Position numbers and translations under genes: made by a program. Of a stretch of DNA of 64,000 nt, positions 55,001 through 64,000 are shown piece by piece (positions within the stretch are counted from its first letter, which is position 1; each line of letters starts with the position of its first letter). Origin of the DNA: Mesostigma viride (Eukaryota > Streptophyta > Mesostigmatophyceae > Mesostigmatales > Mesostigmataceae); the NCBI GenBank assembly GCA_009746045.1, contig RPFO01000384.1, forward strand, positions 58,501-122,500. Reading direction: 5' to 3'. The notes under the pieces were generated by a model that did no database searches, was not told where the DNA came from, and saw only the letters and a program-made list of their open reading frames with translations.

Positions 55001-58000
55001 AAGTTTACGGTTTGCAATATCGCTAATTTCTTGAACGGCTACGGGCGCGGGGGTCCAGGATGGAATTTCTTTTGCGGCTATGGGCGCGTAGTGGTCAAAA
55101 TCACTTTGCGACTAACTACTTTGCGACCCAAAATGAAGGTGAAATTTAAAGTCTGCGACCCAAAATGAAGGCAAAGTTTTAGGTTTGCGAGCCGGTCGAC
55201 TTGTTTAGGGTCGGTGGCTAGTAATGTGTCTTCACTTACCACTTGGCCTGCGTTGTCTCTTTCAGTTCACATAGCAGTATTATGGTATATTACAGTCATT
55301 CCCGCGTTAAGTTGCGTTTCTTAAGGTTGCGTTCCCGCGTTAAGTTGCGGCGCCGAAGTTTGGGGGGCGACCGCAACTTAAGCATGGAGGCCATCGCAAC
55401 TTAACGCGGTAATGACTCATTTGTAGGTGTCAGGCCATTTTTGGCCGCGCAGGAGGCCATTTTTTGCCAAGTCCGGACCCGCTACGTGATTTTAGGGGGC
55501 AAAATACGCAAGCCCCACTGGCGAGCAAATTTCCCCGCCTGCTGGCCTAATGATAGGTGAAAAGCGCGAATGCAACCTTTCAAATTCAGTTTTGCCGGCA
55601 GCCTGCGGGCTGCGGTACATAAGAATCCACGACCATGCATGGTCATCTGTAATTGAGACACTATCTTGCCGGAAATTACCACCACTATGAGTCATGCCGA
55701 ATGCACCGCTGAAGGGCAAAGACAAGGTTGTTGAGGCCACAGGCAGTCTCGCTGCATGTGGCCTCCATGCTGTTATTATTGTTTACACGCAGGCCATTGA
55801 CAGTAAATGAAGCTTCCCTCACGACTGTTCCCATGTTTTGTCACAGTCAAACGTGAAGCCGACTGGCAATTAAGTAACCCGCCGCCAAAAAAAGAGCCGA
55901 AGCCGGTCAGAGGGTTAAACACACATTTGTGTTATAAAACGCAGGCACTGCGTGGCTGCCCACGGCGTGTTTTGCAGCCCGCCTTTCAGTTTGTCCACAA
56001 TATCTGGCCTGGAAAATGGACTTTGGCCGGCTTTGACGCTGCAGCTGGATCGGGCTTGACGAGAGCTGTCGAATGCCGTATAGAAGTCCGTCAGAGGAGG
56101 AGGTGGTGGGCTGCTAGCCTAATTCTACCGTTAAGTTGCGTTCCCGCGTTAAGTTGCGGCGCCAAGTTTTAGGGGGCGATCGCAACTTAACGCGGGAATG
56201 ACTGTACTTCAATAAGGATGTATTGCCATGCCCCTTCTCAGGGATATGTCGTGCTATTGACATGTAGTCCCAACGGAGATATGTTCCAATTTAACTTTTA
56301 ACTTTTAATGACTATAACTGCCGGGACCTAGTGATGGTGTAGGCGACTGAACCCTAGCTACTCAACCAGTTCATCTAGGTAATTAACTAAGTAATGATCC
56401 GATTCCAGTTTATCTATTCCACACTATGGGGCATGGCCCTGAGTGGCCCGGTAGGTTGCGGCCGCCATGCACGGTGAGCCGCGCTGTCATGACCATGTAC
56501 TTTATGATAATAATATGCCCACAAACACTACCGTAGCATTCATGTTGTCCTCTCCCATCAGTAGTGATGATAACTGTGGTGTAAAGACCAAACATGGCAT
56601 GCAAAACATGGCCACCTGCCCGTCTCAGTGACGGACATGTGCTTGCCGCTTATCTATCGCTTCCTGCACCGCTGCAGTGTACTGAATCGGTCCCGGAGGA
56701 GCATTGGGCCCCGCTGCCTTTGAAGTCGTGAAATTGTACGCCAGCAGGCTTTGACTGCCTGGCCTGCTGGCCAGCTCCCCGCGTTTCTGCCATTATGCCT
56801 CACACGAGTCACACCGTGCACTGCACTAGCCTTAGAAGTTTGAAGAAACCTTTCAAATGACAGGGCGCGAAAATTGTGGCGCGACGCGTTCGCTAGCCAA
56901 GCTTGGGCTCTAAAGGCCCGGCGCGGCGCGGGCGCGGCGCGGTAACTATTGAACTTTGCGACCCAAAATGAAGCCCATTCATAGCAGTTTGCGAGGTCGA
57001 TTCGCAAAGTAGTTAGACGCAAAGTGATTTTGACCACTACGGTAATGAAATTTAATGGAGGTTTATGGCAGCGATTGTGAGGCAATGTAGGCTCTAAAGA
57101 GCGATTATGAAGATAACTTAATGGTGTTATCGAATTTGCGCCGAAGCTTCTCGGTTCTTGTTACATTTCTTCATTCACGGTAAGAACCTACACAGGCCTG
57201 CGCATGTCGCCTTCGACGTACTCATGGAGGGCGCACCTTCCTTGGGCGCCTGGGCTCTGGATGATGGATATTATTGTTTGGGCTTGCGTGCCACTTTCTG
57301 CATCAAACATTTCCACTCAGCCAAGTGCGCTAACGTCGGCCTTTCACCCTGTTTTAGGGCAGTTTCCATGCAGGAAGCTCGCTATTTCTTTCGTTTGCTT
57401 TGTCAGATCACTAGCACTTTCTTACAACTTCGTGTAGTTGATGGCTGGGATGATGGAGGCGCTGAGGTTAAATTGTTGGTTATGTGTTGGCGTGTATTTT
57501 CCATAATCCTTTGGACATGCACTTGCTCAGACGCTTGTGTTTAGAGCCGGATCTGACACGCCTCTTTTTGCAGCGACATCCGGCCTGTGCCTAAGCTGGC
57601 ATCAGCTGCTTAGCAAATTACCATGTTGGAAAGGAAGGTGAGCGGGGTGGTTTTGCTGGCCATACTGCAAAGTGGCATTGCATTAGATAGGTTTTTCCAT
57701 TGCTTTCCTTGAGATACAACCATTGAGATGAAAGACTTTCCTGCTTAAGTATGTGTGCAGCAAGGCAAGCTAAATATATATGATGTGAATGCTTGGCAGA
57801 CAGCACGTATGATATGCTGCCAAGTTTACAGTCTGCTTTTGTCTCTGTTGCTTGGGCAGTATTTCGAAGGTGTTTACAAGTATATTAAATATATTTGCTG
57901 AGTTCTTGCCAAAAAGGTTACACGGTAACCTTGGGTTGAGCATAGTGTATGCTCTCTTGGCATATATGCCTAGCGATGGAGCGGCTATGCTTGCGTTGGC

Positions 58001-61000
58001 AAGGTTGGCCATGCCGAGGGCAGGTGAGGCAGATGAGGTGCCTAGCCGTTTGCTTATGTTTTGTGATCGAGTGGGGCATGCTTTCTGGCTTTTTGGATGG
58101 AAAATATCATGCCTAAGTGGCCATATACAAAGAAAAACCTCCTTTAGCTTATGTTCAAGTTGTAGCACGTGTAGCCTTATAACTTGAGAGCTAGACTTGT
58201 CGGAATGACCTGGGACTTGGACCACAGCTGCCCCCCTGTCAGACGGATTCATGGTTGATTTTGTGGCCTTATCTCAAGTGTTTATGATATGTTTATTCAT
58301 AATGTCCGGTAAAAAAATACCTGTTGTGCGGGTAAATTAAAACTGTTCAAGGTTTTGCCATTTCCATGATATAAATAGCTCAGCAAGCTAAACACCCAGA
58401 GAACTAAAGATGGTTGATTTTTGGTTGCCAACGAATGTGTGCATTCGCTGGAGCATACGCAGCCCTAATTAGCGTCCTTTTCTATTTACAGCACAATATT
58501 GGCCTATATATGGGGTTAGCACAACCAACAAGGGCATGGACAACTCACCAGAGATGTTACTTAGTGCCCCCAATCATATTTCAGCATTGTGCGAATGAAT
58601 TAAAAGTGATATTAGCATAGGTCAAATTTTAAGGGTTTTGGGGTGCCACCTCCCATTTTTCGAAATAGCTCTAATAATACGTCCAGTTGCATATCAATTC
58701 CTATCATGAAGCTGGGATTCACGTTACGGCCCAACCAGCATGCCTGCGCCCGCCGCCACCCACTTAACTGTGCTTACCATGAGTTGATGGTGGCGGATTG
58801 CATGATGGCCTGTTACCTACGCACCATTATCGATCACTGCGCTAGAGTCAAATGCTCCGCGACTCCCAAACGCACGTAATTAATGCATTAAGAAATTTGC
58901 GTTCACACTCACCGTTCTCAAGCATTTAAACTCACCGTTCTCATGCAGAAACGACGTCAGCGTCTCCGCCTCAATGCCCGCGCTGGCCGCCACCAGCTCG
59001 GGGGAGGGCGAGGAAGTTGCGGAGCCCACTACGGCCGTTTCGCCCGCCTCCATCTTCAGGGGGCGCCGCCTCAGGTGGGGCGCCAGCACCAGCGGAACGG
59101 CTGCACTCGAGATATTGAGTGCATGGAGTGCACACATATACATTCATTTCATGGAGGATGATCAGTTACGGCCTAGGCTGCGAGACCGGCAACGCAATAA
59201 AGCGTGGAACAGGAAGATCATTCCCGTGAAGACGTCCAACTTGTGGGAACGGGCAGCCGCTGAGATATCATACAGCAGGTAGGGGGGCGCGGCTTGTGGC
59301 GTTGCGATGTACTCGGCCAGGGGGCGCGTTGTTTGAACACGCCGCGGGGAACACGTGTGGGAGCATGCCGCGGTGACGGGATGTGGGACCTGTCGTGTGG
59401 CTTGGTGCGGGCATGGGAGGGGGTGCCGTGTGGGGATGTGCTAGCATGGCTTGGTGCGGGCATGGGAGGGGGTGCCGCCTAAGCTGACGTGGTGGTGGCA
59501 TCGCGGCATATCTTCCGCGGCGTTGTAAATATCAGTACACATGACTCATGTACAAGGAACTCTTGGAATTTCTGCTCTGGGAGAGTGTTTGGGAACGTTT
59601 GGGTGCACGGTGCCACTCGTGTGTGTTTCGTGTTTGGGGACGTTTCGGGATTCCGTGACGTTGTATGCGCCGCGCGCTAAACCAGGCGCATTGCCAGCCA
59701 ATGCTTCTTCTTGCATCTTTTAATTCCTGAGGGTTACGCGAGGCAGAATAGAGGTACCCTCGGGGGCTTGTAGGTGGGTACTTAGCGCGAGGCCTATTTG
59801 AGCTACAATATTATATCCTTAACACGAACAAGTTGGGCGTTAAGAACCTAGACACCCAGCAGAATAACATTTACTAGACAACATAATGCGAGCGGATAGG
59901 AAGACTAGCACCGTCCATGCCTCACACATGCCCCCGTAGGCGTAGAAAATATGATGTCCTCAACAGAGTAACCGCGCCAAGCAATTTAATGCACAGTTGT
60001 TCACCAGCATCACCTTTTAAAGATACCGTCAACCTGCCTCTAACAAAATGCCTGGAGAAGCCTAGGCACGCATTCGGGGGACATAGACTCCATATGAAGG
60101 CGACAAGTCAGCAGGGGTGAGCAGCCGGGGCAGGTTCCTTGTCCCTGAACTGGGACACATCCTCACCCCGAAAGCACCACTAAAGCAATTTGAAAACTGC
60201 TGATGGAAACAAGCAGGGAAACCAATTGCGGCAGTACTTACTTGTTCAATGACAGAAGCGAACAGGGTACATGGGCATCCTCCAGCGCAAGCAAGCAAAG
60301 TGCTCCGCAACGTGCCTGGGTCATGTGTGCTACCATCCCCGTGACCCACCATCCACGGTCCATCCAACGCCGTTATCGCACCACTCTACCCAATGACTGT
60401 GCCTTCCGTGCCCTTGCCACCACATCGCGAACAATAAATTTCCAGCACCCGCGCTGCTGGGCCCCATCCTACACTCCTCCCCCTCGCCACCACAAACACT
60501 TATACTCCTGGCCCTTGCCACCACAAACGCACTACCAGTGTTAGTAGAAATGCTCCCACCTGCATTTGCGCTGCTAGCCACCGTGGGCTCCTCCTCCCCC
60601 CCTTCCAGCCGCTTGGCATGCAGGAACTTTCCCAGCGCGTGGTGGATGGACAGGACAGGGTCCCTGGACCCAGCTATACCGGCAGAACCCGCCGCGGCCT
60701 GGACACCGCCCGCGTCATGCCCCGACGACTGGCTGCCCGCAACCTGTCCCCCCTTGCCTTTCTTCCTCTTGACGCCGCGCCCGCGGCCACCGGCGGCCCC
60801 CGTGCGGACAGGCTGTGGGTCCAACCCCTGGCTGTAGAACTGGGCGGACGTTATCGCCTGGCGCAGGTCACCCCCGCTGGCCTGCACGAGCGCCGCTAGG
60901 GTGTCGTCGGGAAGCGACACGCCCTCCCCCTGGAGGACGTGTTGCAGGGCCTTGGTGGTCGCAGCCACCGTCACGGGGTTGAGGCAGATCTAGTGTGTTC

Positions 61001-64000
61001 AGCACATGGGGTTTGGTGCGTGGGACAAGTTGGGCGCACGGGACAGGTTCGGCATGAGCGTAGGTTGTAGGCATACGGTTCAGAGTCAGCAGGTAAGATT
61101 TCATGGCCGCTGGTTGGTGACAAGCATAGGTCGGCGTCGTTTTGAAATCCAAATCGTCCAGATTGAACGCATTTGTCATAATTACGTACAGCGTGATGAT
61201 GATCATGGGCGCGGTCGGTAGGCAGCACAGGTTACTGAATTATGGCTATGGATTGTTCATCCAGCACGGGTTATCAGTGTGGCTACCACGCGCACGCATC
61301 GTGGCTACTAAACAGAGAAACACAAAGGAGCCGCCTTGGTGGGATCCACTCGATCGCCCTTCGTAGCTCCACAAGCACCATCGCAGCCCTTCGTAACTCT
61401 ACAAGCACCACCGCAGCCCTTCGTAACTCTACAAGCACCACCGCAGCACTTCATAACTCTACAAGCACCACCGCAGCCCTTCATAACTCTACAAGCACCA
61501 CCGCAGCCCTTCATAACTCTACAAGCACCACCGCAGCCCTTCGTAGCTCTACAAGCACCACCATGGCACGATACAGAAACAACAGTAGCACGATAAACAA
61601 AACAAAGGCACTACAACAGCTAAGAACTACTGCGTATAGATAGACTATCAAACTTGCCAGGATAATTTATCAACCCTACCTTGGTGGCGTTGCCAGTGAG
61701 CACCGCCTGCTCCACGTCCTGCCCGACCTGCCATCCCCCGCGCCCGTTCCCCGCGCCGCCCTGCGCCGCGACCGCCCGCGGCGCCGCGTTTGTCAGCAGC
61801 ACTACAGTCGGGAACCGCGCGCTCCGCGACAACTGCGCCAGGTCCGCACACAGCCGACGCAGGTGCGCGCCGTCGTGGGCCAGCGGCAGGTCGTCCACCA
61901 GCAATAGCTTGGGCCGGGTGGTCTGACTGGGGGCGATGCTCTCATGGGGGCGGGCAAAGTTCTGGCTACTGGCCAACGGCTCACCGCCTGGATGCTGGCA
62001 CCCGCTACGCTGGGAGGACCCTGGCGCAGTAAAAGCTGGATCCAACCCCTTCGCCGTCGCCGATGTCGTGGCCAGGGACCCTGCGGGGTCGGACGGTCGT
62101 ACGCGGACCAGGTCATTGGGGGACGGCCCCCCAAAACCTACTGACAGCGCCCCCCCCTTACCGACGCTGCTGCTGCTGCTGCCACCCCAGCCGTTCTTAT
62201 TGCCGCCTTTATTGTTGCCTCCCGCTTCCCTGTGGCTGTTGCCGTTGTGGCTCGCGCTTTTATAATTGCTGTTCATGCTGTTGTGGCTGCTGTCCTTGTT
62301 GTGCACGCTGCTCGTGCTGCCGCAGGCCATGCTCATCGGGGTCGGTGTAAGGGTCGGGGTTGGTGTGGGCGTGGGCGTGCGAGGGGGAGGGGGGCGCGCC
62401 GCCATGGCCAGGGTGGGGAACTTTGCGGCGCGCTCCACAAACGCCTCAAAGTCATCCATCTTGGACGAGTAGCTGCCGCCTGGGAGGAGATGGGGTAGCA
62501 ACAAAGTCAGCAAACAGGCCGTGTCAACAGAAGACTTGAGGCGTTTCTCAGATCAGTGTCATATAGTTTATTGTCATATAGTATATTGTCGTATAGTATG
62601 TGGCAGAGCGCAGCGCGTCGGACAAGTAGCCGCCGCCGGGGTTTGGAACACATAGGCCGCATGCTATCAACACAATAGGGCGGAAACAGGTAATAGGACG
62701 TGGCAATGGCGAACGGTGTTTCAAAACCAACAGGCTTTGTTGACAGAGAGTTGTAGTGTTTGATAGATACTAGCATTATGGCATAGTGCAGTGGCGACGA
62801 ATGACTAGTCGCTAGCCGCCATTTGGGGGTATGTGGTGGTAAAAATAGACGAACCATGTCAACAGAGAGCTGTTAATACTTCCTAATAGAATATTACACC
62901 TGTTCAATCCCAAGATTTACCAGTATTCATTGAAACAACTAGTGGACTGGGCCATTAGAATAAAGGGCAAGGTGGAACGGAATAGAAAAATGATTCAGCA
63001 CGAAGAGCATGTCCCCAATCTACAGGGAAAAAGGACGGGTTGGCGGGTGAAAGAAACTACTTGGACGACAAACTACATTTTGCAACATTCCCATTACGCC
63101 AAGCAGGGCTGCCGTTGACAACTGTCACTCAATTTCCGTGTAACGTCAGACTGCGTCACAAACCCACTACGAGACGCATTAGCTTTGAACTATTCCTGCG
63201 TTGGTGCTAAAGCCCACTAGGGCTTGCCACGCAAGGTGCTTTCGTTACAAACTGTGGCCACTGACAAGTGGCGACCGTCGCGTCACTAGCATGTCACGCC
63301 AGATTTTGAGCAATGTCGTACATTCGCTACTAAAGCCTGAAAGTAGTGGCGAGCGGCCTGACCAAGGGCAGCCGGCCCACAATTTCCCATATTTAACTTA
63401 TTGCTTATCCAACGCCTGCCATCCAGGCGGCCAGCCGGGACTTAAAGCCGGCGGCTGCCCCAGCCGCCTGTGGCGGTCTCTCTCGTACAACTCTGCTAAA
63501 CTATTTTCAAAGAAATCCGATTATTACAGCATGGGCGTTTGCAAAGAATGATTAGCCGCACCCGGGGCAAGGTTGGGGGGGATTCTTCCCTGTCTTGCAG
63601 TTTTTTACTTGATAAACACACACACAGTAGGTATGCTGTTCATAATGCCGCCACCCACCGGCGCCGGCCATGTGCACGTGTTCCTCCCACAGCGTGGGCA
63701 CGGGGATGTCCCAATCCAGCACGTCCACGCCGAGCGATGCCGCCAAGGCACGCACCGCCGCCTGTGTGGGTGGGTGGGTGGTTGGGTGGGTGGGGAGAGG
63801 GGAGAGGGGAGAGGGGAGAGGGGAGAGGGGAGAGGGGAGAGGGGAGAGGGGAGAGGGGAGAGGGGAGAGGGGAGAGGGGAGAGGGGAGAGGGGAGAGGGG
63901 AGAGGGGAGAGGGGAGAGGGGAGAGGGGAGAGGGGAGAGGGGAGAGGGGAGAGGGGAGAGGGGAGAGGGGAGAGGGGAGAGGGGAGAGGGGAGAGGGGAG
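52089..64000 (-). CDS. RAD17: RAD17-like checkpoint clamp loader (N-terminus beyond window)
   Basis: With RFC2-5, RAD17 loads the 9-1-1 clamp at damaged DNA. Exons in order: 63761-63659, 62479-61680, 60989-60560, 59100-58936, 53387-53080 and 52460-52089. All are GT-AG with consistent phases (1, 0, 1, 1, 0), giving 725 residues after the cut. The first visible exon begins [20 protein letters not shown], just downstream of where Walker A should be (outside the window). Exon 2 holds the Walker B-type [12 protein letters not shown] and a sensor-1-like VVLLTNAAP. Exon 3 has [26 protein letters not shown] (sensor 2) and the RAD17-type [12 protein letters not shown]. Later exons have [48 protein letters not shown] and [12 protein letters not shown], in the family order. 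Introns are crowded with repeats and transposons. Confidence 0.9.
52690..53030 (+). repeat. CCTC tetranucleotide array in a RAD17 intron
   Basis: (CCTC)n with scattered CCTCCTCC phase slips and two CGTGCCA interruptions near 52920 and 53018. It lies in the last intron, close to the 5' splice site at 53079. Confidence 0.95.
53466..53970 (+). repeat. 8-bp AAGGGCGC array in a RAD17 intron
   Basis: About 60 copies of the octamer AAGGGCGC, with blocks of the variants AAGGGCAC and AAGGGTAC towards both edges. The open frames (RAQGRKGA plus, CALAPLRP minus) are artefacts. It ends about 80 bp from the acceptor at 53388. Confidence 0.95.
54740..54930 (+). repeat. TTAAGGGGAC ends related to the TTAA element
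   Basis: TTAAGGGGAC occurs at about 54734 and at about 54789. After the second copy, CGCGCCAAAAAATTCGC and GTGGCCATGGCGGCGTGCG parallel 33210-33305. It is a diverged left end; no matching right end was found in the window. Confidence 0.55.
55291..56206. mobile_element. Nested Tc1/pogo-type MITE, TA-flanked
   Basis: Perfect 26-bp terminal inverted repeats at 55291-55316 and 56181-56206, starting TACAGTCATTCCCGCGTTAA. If TA is the target duplication, the element starts CAGT, as pogo/Tigger-like and other Tc1/mariner elements do. Subterminal copies of GCGTTAAGTTGCG extend the symmetry. The internal ORF 55807-56172 is unrecognised. 916 bp, non-autonomous. Confidence 0.8.
56215..56312 (+). mobile_element. 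Very short family I retroposon tail
   Basis: CCCCTTCTCAGGGATATG, then a hairpin variant (GTAGTCCCAACGGAGATATG) and a TTTAACTTTTAACTTTT tail. It is a strongly 5'-truncated copy just next to the nested MITE. Confidence 0.65.
57042..58935. other. RAD17 intron, remaining part
   Basis: No gene supported. Two plus-strand frames look somewhat protein-like (57158-57544; 57852-58187 with [20 protein letters not shown]) but have no recognised family and lie inside the intron. They may be captured or decayed sequence. Confidence 0.35.
61357..61566 (+). repeat. 30-bp minisatellite in a RAD17 intron
   Basis: Seven tandem copies of a 30-bp unit (CTCTACAAGCACCACCGCAG plus CCCTTCGTAA) with few substitutions, inside intron 60990-61679. 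Confidence 0.9.
63793..64000 (+). repeat. 7-bp GGGGAGA array running off the window
   Basis: About 29 perfect GGGGAGA units from 63793 to the window end, next to a short GGGT run. It lies in the RAD17 intron just upstream (gene sense) of the exon at 63761. Confidence 0.95.

Larger units (their letters stand above)
55087..57041. mobile_element. Inverted-repeat transposon in a RAD17 intron (outer)
   Basis: CGTAGTGGTCAAAATCACTT at 55087 is matched, inverted, at 57022-57041. The similarity goes on through ACTAACTACTTTGCGA with one mismatch, giving ends of about 40 bp. Subterminal TTTGCGACCCAAAATGAAG repeats occur at both ends. A fragment of the same family is at 8826. No transposase is recognised; target duplication unclear. 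Confidence 0.7.

Noticed and set aside
61357-61566. CRISPR-like array
   Set aside because: Units are directly adjacent with no unique spacers, in a eukaryotic intron; it is a minisatellite. The same applies to 3108-3245.

Overview
The window is nuclear DNA of a eukaryotic green alga or early-diverging plant-lineage organism. The genes have GT-AG introns, a two-domain plant-type starch synthase with a transit-peptide-like N-terminus, and a small membrane protein with a chloroplast-type leader. I see no bacterial operons, no rRNA genes and no convincing tRNA gene. Much of the window is mobile-element or simple-repeat DNA, which fits a repeat-rich alga. The species cannot be named from the sequence alone.

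Four host genes are present. (1) 1135-7244 (+): starch synthase II, five exons, complete. (2) 26940-28371 (-): a small, probably chloroplast membrane protein, two exons. (3) 28942-32576 (+): cofactor-independent phosphoglycerate mutase, two exons, divergent from gene 2. Its parts are circularly permuted: the family's usual C-terminal half comes first and the usual N-terminal half comes last, with the native C-terminus joined to the native N-terminus inside one exon. (4) 52089 to beyond 64000 (-): a RAD17-like checkpoint clamp loader, six exons visible, N-terminus outside the window.

Between 8.8 and 26 kb lies a nested transposon region. It holds an ORF1-only non-LTR retroposon, two ~0.7-kb GGAT arrays, and an ~8-kb young Ty1/copia-like element (14020-22038). 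That element has near-identical LTRs and a 5-bp target duplication, and it sits inside an older LINE. From 33 to 51.5 kb there is a TTAA-flanked terminal-inverted-repeat element carrying a LINE with its RT deleted, a second inverted-repeat element (39663-41403), a GGGT array, two more ORF1-only retroposons, a LINE with an RT domain inserted at the ORF1 start of one of them, and remnants. Two further inverted-repeat transposons, one nested in the other, lie in a 5.5-kb RAD17 intron.

The points most worth a second look are the permuted phosphoglycerate mutase (with Thr at the usual phospho-Ser position); a very small mobile sequence of about 42-47 nt whose insertions carry 8-11 bp target duplications; a 3'-terminal stem-loop shared by several retroposon families with compensating changes; and a copia-like element with gag and pol in one frame separated by a single UGA and an apparent INT-PR-RT-RH order.
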